Origin: Juglans regia
Taxonomy: Eukaryota; Streptophyta; Magnoliopsida; Fagales; Juglandaceae
Direction of reading: 5' to 3'
Assembly (NCBI RefSeq): GCF_001411555.2
Contig: NC_049901.1
Span: 27,360,372-27,424,371, forward strand
DNA length: 64,000 nt
The first letter of the stretch is position 1, and the number at the start of each line of letters is the position of its first letter. A program made the position numbers and the translations under genes. This document shows, one piece after another, positions 46,832 through 57,539 of the stretch. Under the pieces are notes generated by a model. It had not been told where the DNA came from. It did no database searches and saw only the letters and a list, made by a program, of their open reading frames with translations.

Positions 46832-49273
46832 CCTGACGCGCTACGGAGACCAGCTTGTTAGGCTCCATTCGCAACCTGTTGATTGTATTTCGTCAACCTA
46901 GGAAATTTCACATCTATTTAGTCACTCTAGCATAAACAAAGGAGTTCCACTAGGATATTACCCCATCCTAACGCTTAGATCTTGATTGACATGAATAATT
47001 TGACATGACTATTCTCGAATACAGAAACTATATCCGAGACAAAACATGACATGAAGTCCTAACGTAGTGTAACATGACATGAAAGTACGACGATAGACAT
47101 GACGTACTTGACATAAATTATTTTGTAGCATGACATAACATGTAACATACAACATTTGATAGCACGACATAACATGTAAAAGTGAACATTTTGTAAGACG
47201 GCATAACATGTAATAGAAAATATTTCATTACATGACATAATGTGTAACACTGAATATTATGTTACTTGACATACATGTAACAGATGGCATACGTGACATG
47301 ACATACTTGCGACAGATAGGAATGTATGACAATATATATGGTGTAACGGATAAGTATTTCATGATAGTGTACATCATGTGTAACAGATAAATATGTAATG
47401 ACATGTCATGGCATAACATATGCACATAACTGTAGTTTCCTTACCCATCACACATACACAGTAAACTAATAGTAAGTTAAGAGCAAACTTACCTCGGTCT
47501 TCGCATTTCTAAGCAAAACTCAAGCATGATCACAAGGAACTGATAGTGATTTGTAAAAATTAGAACTTAATTACTAAAAATTAGAAATATGGAAAATATT
47601 AACTTAAAAAAATTATCATTTTACCCTTAACATGTGAGAAAATGACCATTTTACCCATAGTTTAACGATTTTGCTTTCTAACTCCAAAAATCACCAAAAT
47701 TTATTTACCTAATGTAAATTTTGTCCTAAACTCAAATATCAAATCAAAAAAAATTTCAAACTAAACACAACCATGAAAACTCTATAGGAGACGAAACTTA
47801 CATAGACTATTTCCCTTGATTTTTGTTGCAATTCTTTCAAATTCAAAACTCATGATTAAAACAAAATCTTGCAAAAAAAAATCTTCCTATCCTAAGTTTA
47901 GAAACATACTTAAACATTCATTAAAAGAAATGTTAATCATCACCACCAAACTTTTTAGTAAAAGGATCCAAACTTTTTACCTAAAAACAAACCCTTGAAA
48001 CCCAAGTTTTGACCCTATTCAAAACATCTCCAAGGATTCAAAAAAATCAAATCTTACATATAACATATTCATAACATCATCCTAATCATCAAGCAAAAGT
48101 CACCAAAAATCACAAAACAACACTTGGAGTTTTCAGTACTGCACTTAGTCCAAAAACAAAAACCTTTCCGTAACTAGTTTTGATCAATCTCTTGATCCAT
48201 GGCTTAAAAAGATGAGATCTTCAAACTAAAACATCACATGGTTTAAAAATGTGTCCTAAAGAAGATCCAACCATCAAACTTAAAATCACATAGCTAAAAA
48301 TCCGTAAAACATGGATCTAACCCAAAAACATCAAATCTTAGCTCTGACCAAAATCCTCTTGCTTAGAAAAATCATATCTTTGAAACCAACATCCTAACAT
48401 GCATATAAGAGGCTTAGGATCATCAAATAAAAATATCAAAGCCATTGGAGTAAGATTACACCATGAAATATTCAAATTTTCTTAAAACAGAAACTGTTTT
48501 TCCACTTCCACTTTCTAAGTTTCTATATCTAAGAAAATCTTTCATCAAAAGCTATAGTCATGCAACAAATTCTCCATTCATATTCATAAACACTTGTTAA
48601 CAACACTCTATGAAATTTTCAGAGCAGGATATGTCCATTTGCTTGGTCAAAAACTCCAAAATATAACACACTCTCCAGTTTAAAGCCCAAAATGACATTT
48701 CCATGGTTAAAATAACTTTTGATTGACCAAAGGACCACAAAATGAAACAAATAAGATATATCTATGAAAAATAAACTCAAAGACGAACAGCTTTCATGAA
48801 GGAGTAATTGCGGCAAAATACTTACAAAGAGTCAAAAAGTGCCAGGCATATGACTTAGAAAACTGTCCGTGAGAGCTTTTTTGGGTTTCTCTCTAAGAAC
48901 AGGGTGAAGAAGTGATAAAATGAAATGAAGTGTGTCTTGCACGATTTAGATTTCTACAGGGAGGAGGTATGGGCTTGAATGACCTTTGATTGGAGGTGCA
49001 TATGTCACATAAAGTGAAAAATAGTGATGGCCATGGACTGATTGCTGCTGCCATGAGGTATGAGGGGTGATGAGGTGGATTTTCCCTCTCACATCAAGGC
49101 ACTATTGAGTACAGCCAAGGGTAGTGGATGGCCTGCATGTAGTAGAGGATTAACCAAGTGTGCTTCAATTTGGGGTCAGAGAGGGTTTGGTTAGGGTTTG
49201 TGATGCTATCAAACCCAAATCTAATTTTTCTTGACCTAATCAAAATTTCAAGGTTTAAAGGGTTGGATAATGA
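46832..49273 (-). mobile_element. Element A, right LTR, segment 3
   Basis: Resumes with GACGCGCTACGG, matching the left LTR near 22,208 onward. It carries the same CATGACATAACATG-rich zone (47,040-47,420). It contains about 630 bp (48,200-48,830) absent from the left LTR, and lacks about 50 bp near 49,145 present in the left. Confidence 0.86.
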
Positions 49274-50012
49274 GACCAAAACACTCTCCCTTCTCTCTAA
49301 ACATTCACTACAGACCCGACTAGAGGCGGTGGGAGCTTCAGCTCTCTTCCCCTTCCCTTCCTCTCTTCCCCCTCCCTCCCCCTCTGTGTAGTGCTCCGTT
49401 TTGTATTTTTGTTTCAAGACCACGGAATGCGGCACCAAACGAAGCGGCGAGTAGCCCGCATGCATTGGTTGAAATTCTCGAAGACGTTCGGAGCGTGGCT
49501 CTCACGCGCAACATTTCTGGAGTCTGTGAGTTCGAGACTTCCAAGATCGACCGTCAGTTTTCCTACCAGAGTGACGTGTGTACTGTACACGCCACAACAA
49601 CCTCTTGGAGCACTGTTTTTCCAGTTTTCGCAGTGTTTTCCCATTGTATTTTATTTCGTGTCCTGTCTTAACTTTTTTAGAAAATAAAAATCCAAAAAGG
49701 TGGAGTGGTACCCCCCCTCCGGTCCGCATAGGCAGTGCTTATGGTGGGGTTGGTGCACCCTACTCTGCTTTGCTGGGGTATGGGGTTTTGTCACCCGGTT
49801 ACATTTAACTCGATCATGAATAGTGTTGTGCTATCTCTTAGACTTAGGTCTTTAGAGATCTGTCGTCTGGACTAGACCATGTCAGTCATAGAAGTGTGCT
49901 GGAAAGCTATTAATGTTTGTAACTGGCTTGTTTTTAAGTCAATTTTGTATGTCCTCTTTTAATGAATGGAATTTGGTCCGTTATTATCCAAAAAAAAAAG
50001 GTTGGATGATGA
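49261..50012 (+). mobile_element. Poly(A) retroposon (LINE-derived) with 13-bp duplication
   Basis: The insert 49274-49999 ends in a run of A and is flanked by GGTTGGATAATGA (49261-49273) and GGTTGGATGATGA (50000-50012), with one difference. The left LTR of element A shows the empty site. Its first part is CT- and GC-rich like a promoter or leader, and carries an 80-100 codon ORF starting near 49,391-49,430 (RHQTKRRVARMHWLKFSKTF). The last 300 bp (GGTGGAGTGGTACC and onward) look like a LINE 3' UTR. The ORF is not recognised. An internally deleted LINE or a processed copy of a short transcript would both fit. Confidence 0.75.
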
Positions 50013-50800
50013 TGTCATAACATGAATTTGAAGAATCAATAGCATGTGGAAGTGATTTAATTAAATAATTAAACACAATGCTAGAAATTGGATCAAAAGA
50101 GGTTTGGAAAAATCGTTTAGAGTTTCAGTTTCAACTAGACATATGGGGTTTCAATTAGATTCCAACCATTTAGAGTTTCACTATAGTTGAAGCTTAGCTA
50201 GCATGATCTCACACCTTGATTCCTTCACAATTCATCTCATTACTCCTCTTTGTTCCAAGTGTCCAATACTACTCACCAAGTGTGGCTAAGATCATGTCAA
50301 GTGTCCAAATAAAACTTCTCTAACTTAATTTGGACATTCCACACTGTAATTTTTTAAAACACTACACTAGATGCTACTATAGAGGTTACTATTCACTTCG
50401 AGAAAGTGAAACATAAACTTTGCACTGTAAAATCCTAAATATTCATACAAACCTAATTGTGTTGTTCATTTATTGAAATTCAATCCCATAGTGCCTCGAA
50501 ATAAGCAAAATGCGTTTTCGAACAAGCGCTTCGTCTGAAAACTGAAAAATGGGATAATTGTGCCATAAAATTCTAAATAATCAACTGAGTTTAATGGTAC
50601 AGATCATATCTTAATCTAACACTTCTAACTACATCAAATAAATAAAATCGCACTTCTTGCACCATAGTGTGTGATAACTCTGGCTATGATGACAGACTAA
50701 AACCTACACGATTGGTCGAATCGTAAAAACTTATAGTGTTTTCACGAGTTTCCTAAATTCTATAGAAATTCCACAAATGAAATTCTAGTGGGCTGCTACA
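50013..50800 (-). mobile_element. Element A, right LTR, segment 4
   Basis: Final part, matching 24,040-24,897 of the left LTR and ending GGGCTGCTACA, followed by the duplication GAGGT. Confidence 0.88.
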
Positions 50801-50925
50801 GAGGTGATCTCAGATATTCTATGAATAGTAGTGAATAGTAGTAAAAAGAAGTAAAAAGTAGGTAAAAAGTAATGATAAAATAATGAATAGTAGTGGAGTG
50901 TTCTCACTACCCAAACGGAACCTTG
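50801..50925. mobile_element. MITE split by element A, right part
   Basis: After GAGGT the sequence continues to CTCACTACCCAAACGGAACC at 50903-50922, the inverted partner of the terminus at 21096. The interior has repeated GAATAGTAGT units. The whole MITE would be about 140 bp. Confidence 0.83.
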
Positions 50926-51065
50926 GTCATTGTTGTAATAAACCTAATCTAGAGTGCCATGCACTTTCGGCCATTAGGATTTCTTTGAGTGAAACCACAC
51001 TTGTCCTACATAAACACTCACTTGTGTCCCTCAAACCGTGTGTATATGAGTTATAAGAGTCACAA
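50926..51065 (+). mobile_element. Element D, 5' LTR, segment 2
   Basis: A 140-bp stretch between the MITE and solo LTR C, ending GAGTCACAA. It is assigned to D's LTR by position and by the duplications on both sides. Confidence 0.65.
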
Positions 51066-51477
51066 TGTGACGCTAGATCCCGCTTGGGATTTTACTGTGA
51101 CTGAAGCGTTGGGACATGCAACAAAGAGTTGCATACCCCCATACGTGGTGGTTAACATGCAATGAACCTAGCATGCATTCTAGTAGTATGAAGTAATCGT
51201 AGCGGAATAAGTCATTTCATAAAATGTTAACTAACATCCCAACTTCATTTATAGCTTTAAATCATACTTCAAAGTAATAGAGTATCAAACGTCTTGTTAA
51301 ACTTTAACATAATAGATGTTGTCTTCAAAATCTGTTAACAAAAAGGGAATCATGCATCTTTTTAATTTCTGCTATCTCCAAGTAACTCATGACTATCTCC
51401 ATTCTTTTCTCCAAGTTGAGCTCATCCTCAGTCTTGATCATCATCCTATCTAGCTACTTTCAGCCCTACTAAAATTT

Positions 51478-51535
51478 CTACCATTCCTGGGGGATGGTAG
51501 TTAGGACTACCACAGTGAGATTTCGAGAAATCTCA
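51478..51535 (-). other. Conserved LTR double hairpin, copy C
   Basis: First stem: CTACCATTCC...GGGATGGTAG, all paired counting one G-T wobble. Second stem: TGAGATTTC...GAAATCTCA (51516-51535), perfect over 9 bp. Confidence 0.7.
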
Positions 51536-51887
51536 GCAAGTTAACAAAAAACATATATACAAAGATAACATAAGCATGTATCAGGTAAATGATAAACATG
51601 AATACATGAGTAAGAACATGCACTTTGACAGAACACATTTTTGTCCCCTGCGTATTCTTTCTTTCATAAAAAACACTAAACTTGTAACCATGTAACAAAG
51701 TAATAATTCAAGTATATAACAAAGTATTATTTCTTATAATCTTTTGTAATCTTTTCCATATAACAATGTGGGTGGATACCTCATGGCTCCCCTAAGCAGC
51801 TTGGGCTCCCTGCTAGTTACCACATCACATTACCGACCCTCTTGATCAAGTGTGAGTACATCAAAGTCTATATAACGTGGCAATTCA

Positions 51888-52000
51888 CAATTCATCTTCA
51901 CCGCATTTATAATATGATACGAAAATTTGCAATTCGCCTTCACCGCATTTACAATATGATACGACATTTTGCAATTCACATTCACCGTATTTTCAATGTG
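51888..52000. repeat. 42-bp tandem repeat, about 2.7 copies, in LTR C
   Basis: Units start at 51888, 51930 and 51972 with CAATTC, each containing TTCACCG[C/T]ATTT. Because 42 is a multiple of three, an ORF happens to run through it; that is not evidence for a gene. Confidence 0.85.
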
Positions 52001-55000
52001 TTGAATCCATTAGCGTTAGATGCTACTTTGCTCCGGAATCCATGAAAAAGAATCCATTAGAAATCTGTTGATTGTACTTCGTCAACCCAAGGGTTACCAC
52101 TCTAGTTTAATCACTCTAGAGTGGATATAGTAGTTCCACTAGGATATTCCCCCAATCTAGCATTTGGGGTCCACACAAAAACTATTTTTCTTTTAATGCA
52201 CAACCTGAAGTCATGTGACATGTATGTGTGACAAAACCATGTAATGTTTCATATAACAATGTCATGTACTTGTGCTATATATAAAGAATGCACCACGTAT
52301 ACAACATAAATAATTAGAACATGCCAAACAATATACATGAATATGACAGACATATGAAAGCTCAACAAGGCATATTCCATTTTTCAAAACTCCTCACATG
52401 TCATTTGAATCGAGAATTTTAGCAAGCATCATTTGAGCATAGCATACACATATAAGATATGAATCAATCATAGCATGTAACAAGTACCAATTCAATAATC
52501 CAATTTAAGCAACCAAAATGCAGAGTTTACAAACTTATAATTCAATTATCCAGGAGTAAATTAGAAGCTAACTTACAAACTTTTCCTTACTTACAAAAGA
52601 GTATAATCTCCATGGGTTGAAATAAAAGCGTACTAAAGTTAGAGAGATCCTTAATCGAAATATAAAGGATTACAGAACTCTAAACTCATAAAACCTATCG
52701 AGAGTTTTAGTTTAACCCCTTAACTCTCGAAGATTGCCATCTGACCACAAATCCCTCCAAGCTTAACAAACATCACTTTTCCAACCTTAAGATGTGATTT
52801 CTCATGCATTAAATTGAAGGAAGTACTAAATTAGAAACCTTTTATCCCAATCATTCATTAAATGCACCTTGACCTAATTTCACACTTGAAATCACTTTAC
52901 CTGAAATTAAGTACTTGACGAAACTCAAAACATATGTTCATCCTCTTGATTCACGCAACCTATGAACAAATTTAAGAGAAATCATCCTCCAACACATGTT
53001 TCAACCTCAAATCTCGAAATAGGGACTTGATCTAAGGTACCTTGCTTCCATTCTACTTCTGGCCCTTAGAATACATCAAAGTAACTAACTTTTCTAAATA
53101 GTCATGATAAAGATCACTTCCTCGGATATCAAGTCCAAATAAACCGAGTTACCTTTAGAGAGAAAACAATATATTCTATCTAAGGCTAACCTGAGACATG
53201 CAATTTGATGCTCTTGAACATATGACATTTCTACACCTTGATTTCCTCATAGTTCTTAAACAAGCAAATCTTTTACAAGCCTAATCTGAGTCCTTAAGCA
53301 TCACATTATCCATAGAAATCCAACACTCAAGAGATCAACCTCAAATCAACAATATTTAATCACCAAGATTCTAACTGAGGCATGTATTAATCCTAGATGG
53401 CAATATAAACCCTAATACCTTGAATATCAAGCAAGAACCATCCATTCACACAACAAAATCCATTACTGAGCAAAGATTTGAATACACCTTTGAAGTCATA
53501 AAGATCCAACTTTTATCAAGCTTAGGCTCAAACTAACAACACTAAATGCATTGTTGTCACCCGAATCTCATAGCCATCAAAGGCACCGTAAATCGACTTC
53601 TCTCTTTTAGAAAAATGCCTCCCTTAGAACACTAACACAACCCTCTAATGTCTATTAAGAAAATAGATAGAGGAAGATTACTCACCAACTTGAAAACCTT
53701 GAAGAGGAGGTTCAATTTGCATTGTTCTAACCAATAACTCTTGGTTTTCACCATTTTTGTGTGATTTGCTCTTGATTGAATGTGGTGCAGCTGAAGCTTT
53801 GAGTGTGTGCATGAATATAGAGAAAAAGAATAGGAAAGCAAGGAACTAAGTGATTTTCATGTGTAGGGCAAAATAGAAGATAAGGAGGTGATTTTATACT
53901 AAACTTTGTCCTAACTCTCTTTCACCCTTGCTTCAGCTTTTATTTCCAAGTGGATGGCCTTAGATCTAGTCTGCTGCATGTTGAACAAGTGGCACATAAA
54001 AGGACTTAGCTGAAACATGTTGGAAAAGTGGTGTATAGAATAACTTTAGCTGATGCATGTTGGACAAGTGGCGCATAGCAGAACTTTAGTTGATGCAGTG
54101 CTGCCTAGTTATAGTCTCCCATGACTCCATTAATGACTCTTCATAAATGTTGTGCAAATTCCCATGAGCTCCATTAATGACTCTCCATAAATGTTATACA
54201 ATTTTCCACGAGCTCCATTAATGACTCTTCATAAATGCTATGCAATTTACCACGAGATCCATTAATGATTCTCCATAATTGCTACACAAATTCCCATGAG
54301 GTCCACTAATGACTCTTCATAAATGCTCTATCAACCACTTTTAAGCTTTAAATGCTTGAGTGCTATTGGGTGATGGTGGGCAGCAATAGATGGAACCCTA
54401 GAGGGTAGATTTCGACCATCTCCTTGCCTTCCATTTTGCAAGTCTTGTCCAACTTTCTTGAAAGAATAAGTGAGATCTGACTTAATAATTACATTGACCA
54501 AAAGCCCTTACTCTTATTGGTGATATGGGTGGCACACTAGACTAGGATATGGGGAACAAAAATCTAAAAAATGTTCTTGAAAAGAATCCTCTTGCCAAGT
54601 GGCGTGGGTCATTGAAAATATGACATCATTTTCTTTTTCCTAATAACTACTTTTTGCGTGGGTCCTTGAAAATATGAAATCTTTTTCTTCTTCCTAATAA
54701 TTACTGTTTTAGGAAACCGAAGAACACTTTGCATGTGTGCCAAGTGGCATTAGCCGAAACCCCTTAATGCCTTCTGCATGACTATCCTCTTCGAAAACCT
54801 AAGAGTTTCACATGAATATGGTGCCAAGTGGCATGCTCTACCATTACCGAAACTTTTCTCTTACTCCTTCATCATTGCTTCTTTAAAAATGTAAGAAACA
54901 TCCATGCATGGGTGCCATGTGTCAAAGTCCCTCTATTCTCTCTTCTTTATGCCCTAGTCGAAATCCTCGTCCTCTTCCCTCCCACTATTGTTTTCTTGGA

Positions 55001-55620
55001 AACTTAAGGGACCCATCTACATGGAGGACAAGTGGCGCCTCCCTTGAGGTGGCCAAAACCCTAAGCAATGAACCTACAACAAGTGACATGCATGGTTGCC
55101 AAGTAGCATTGTGGGTGATGTGTGCCCTAGCAAAAACTAAACTCCATATGTTCTTCTTCCATCATTAGACCTTTCTTGAAAGCTCAAAAAGACCCTTGCA
55201 TATGTGCCATGTGGCACCCTCTTTATTGCATTATGGCTTATCCCTTCCTCATTATGGCTTCATCTAGAAGTTTTATTGCATTTTTGCCAAGTGGCAAAAC
55301 CGAAAATCCCATTTTGTAGATGCCTCGTGATTGTCGCCTTGGGAACTCAAAGGTCCCCTTCTTGCTAGGCTGCTAGTGGTGCCTCCCACTTACACACAAA
55401 GCCCTATCGGCTTTTCTTAAACCCTAAACCCCTTTATGGTCGAAATTCACTATACCTTAGGCCTTCTCTTGGGCTTGGGCACCTATCCCACTAACGAAAG
55501 ATAATGTCCATTTCACTCACATGGTTCTAGTCTTCATAATCTATTGGGCTTATGTACACTTAGGTCAAAACAGAAATTAAGTCTTAACCTCAAGAACCTA
55601 GCTTGAGTTGGGATGTCACA

Positions 55621-57340
55621 TACAAGAAGAACATATAGTCAATTTGAGGTTAGGAGCATATAGTCGATTTGGTGTTAGGATCATAAACCCTAGTACATGA
55701 CACACATGTTTGGATTGATGTTTGTTATCGAAAGTCTAATAGTTTGAAAACATACACTTTTAGCTTGCTTGATCATTGGAAAATTTGTAAGTTAGACTTT
55801 ATTTTACTCTTGGATAATATATTTATGTTGATGTGTAAACTTTCGCATTTTGCTTGTTCAAATTGGATTATCAAATTGCTACTTGTTTCATGCTATGATT
55901 CATAGCTTATATGTACATGCTATGCTCAAAAGTTGCTTGTTAAAATTGTTGGTTCAAATGACATGTTAGGTGTTTTTAGAAATGGTGTATGCTTTGTTGA
56001 GCTTTCATATGTTATTCACAAGTATATATTTCAGCATGTTCTAATTCTTCAAGCTATACACGTGATGCACTCTTTATATATGACATTAGTACATGACATT
56101 GTTGCATCAATGTTAGATGGTCACATGTAATATGTTTTTGGGTTGTGCATTAAAAAAATGGATTTTTCATGACCCCAGTGCTAGGATGGGGGAATATCTT
56201 GGTAGAACTCCTCTGTCCACTCTGGAGTGTTTAAATTGGAATGGTAACCCCTGAGTTGACGAAGTACAATCAAGGACTTCAAATGGATTCTTTTTAAAGG
56301 ATTTCAGAGTGAAGTAGCCATACCTAATGCTAGAGGGTGTAACACATTGTAAATGGACACTGACTATCATATGGACACTAACATACTCACACAAGGCCAA
56401 GATGACCGGTAATGTGATGCAGTAACTAGCTGAAGCCCACGGTTTCTAGGAGTAGCCGTGAGGTGTCCACCCATATTGTTATATGGCAAAAGTTTGTTAA
56501 AGTCTTTATAAGAAATAGAAAGATGATATTTTGTTACATGTTTACTTTGTTACATTGATGCATGGTTACAAGATCAGTGATTTTTAAAGAAGATTGCACA
56601 AGGTACAAAAATGTGTTGTTGATCAAAGTACTTGACCATGCTCATGCATTCATACTCATGGTTTACCTTATACATGCTTATGTTATCTCTGTCTATATTT
56701 TTGGTTTAACTTACTAAAATTTCTTAAAATCTCACCGTGGTAATTTTCACTATCGTTTCTCCTGTAATGGTAGAAATTGTGAAAGGATTGTTAGACCTCG
56801 ATGGGGAAACGCAAGAGAGAGGATCTCCCAAAAACTAAGGAAGCCCCGCAGAGCCCTGAGCGCTTTGCGGAACCATCACTAGTGGAGCGGCTCGAGTCTG
56901 CTGAGAATTTCATAAGTACTAAAGCTTTTTTAGGACCTCTAGAAGCTCTTGGACAAGGATAAGGGCCATTATGATGTCTTCTAGATACATGTTAAGGAAC
57001 AATATATTTTGAACATTTTGGGTTTAGAACCTTATTTTGTTTTGATACACTTTTATGGTACTTTTGAAAATAGGGTTTGTGGTTTAAAATCATCATTTTG
57101 TATTTGGGAAATCTTTGAACAATTATTTTGGGATATAGAAATTTTTAAATTTGGTACCAGATTTAATGGCTAAAACTTTATTAGAAATGAACTTTTTTCA
57201 CTACGATTATTGCATACTACTAAAAATATGTTAGGTGCATTGCATGTTAACTATCATTTAAGAGGGGTATGTAACCTTGAGTTACATGTCCCGACGCTTC
57301 AGTTTTCGTCAAATCTCAAGTGGGGTCTGGGGGCATCACA
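55621..57340 (+). mobile_element. Element D, 5' LTR, segment 3
   Basis: The last 1.7 kb of D's LTR. From about 55,750 it matches the reverse complement of LTR C (52,600 down to 51,066), and ends GGGGGCATCACA at 57340. The conserved block is at 56180-56270 and the double hairpin at 56711-56773. Confidence 0.83.
56711..56773 (+). other. Conserved LTR double hairpin, copy D
   Basis: Second stem: CTATCGTT...AATGGTAG (56750-56773), 8 pairs including two G-T wobbles. The first stem (AAAATTTC...AAAATCTC) is weaker here. Followed in all copies by the same spacing. Confidence 0.6.
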
Positions 57341-57342
57341 GA

Positions 57343-57356
57343 TGGTGGTATCAGAG
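57343..57356 (+). other. Element D primer-binding site
   Basis: GGTGGTATCAGAGA directly after the LTR end, matching the initiator tRNA-Met complement TGGTATCAGAGC except at the last base. It shows that 57340 is the end of a 5' LTR and that D runs on the plus strand. Confidence 0.85.
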
Positions 57357-57539
57357 AAGTGACGTCTCTAAGTAAACCTACAGTTGTCCTAGGAAAATGG
57401 TACCAAGGGATAAGCTTGAATCTCTCAAATTATAGGCTTGAATCCTTTTAGGTTGTAGGCTAGAAGCATACACGCTTATAAGCCAAGGTTGGATTCAAGG
57501 CTATCATATTTTAGAAGTAGAGATTGATACACGAGCTTT

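Larger units (their letters stand above)
21118..50800 (-). mobile_element. Element A, complete gag-only Ty3/gypsy element with nested inserts
   Basis: The element starts TGTGATGCCCC and ends GGCTGCTACA, and GAGGT repeats directly outside both ends (21113-21117, 50801-50805). LTRs are 21118-24897 and 30933-50800, the latter split by three inserts. In minus orientation the order is primer-binding site, decayed gag with zinc knuckles, about 1.6 kb without recognised genes, purine tract. No protease, RT, RNase H or integrase was found in the roughly 2.85 kb of internal sequence left once solo LTR S1 and one copy of its duplication are excluded. This fits the gag-only (TR-GAG) class, which depends on enzymes from autonomous relatives such as element B. 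Confidence 0.88.
51061..55625 (-). mobile_element. Solo LTR C
   Basis: The unit 51066-55620 (4555 bp) begins TGTGACGCTAGATCCC and ends GGGATGTCACA. CACAA (51061-51065) and TACAA (55621-55625) flank it, a target duplication with one change. No internal region is present. Its orientation is minus, opposite to element D, whose LTR belongs to the same family, so the two form a long inverted repeat. It contains a 42-bp tandem repeat (51888-52000), the double hairpin (51478-51535), a conserved block (52078-52165) and a TATA-like AGTATAAAAT on the minus strand (53891-53900). Confidence 0.82.

Noticed and set aside
51842..52045. ORF with repeated HRIYNMIR
   Set aside because: Follows the 42-bp tandem repeat, which is a multiple of three; no other coding sign.
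55621..57340. A separate truncated element between solo LTR C and the D gag
   Set aside because: The duplication CACAA/TACAA of C and the LTR start at 19568 show that this stretch is the rest of D's own 5' LTR.
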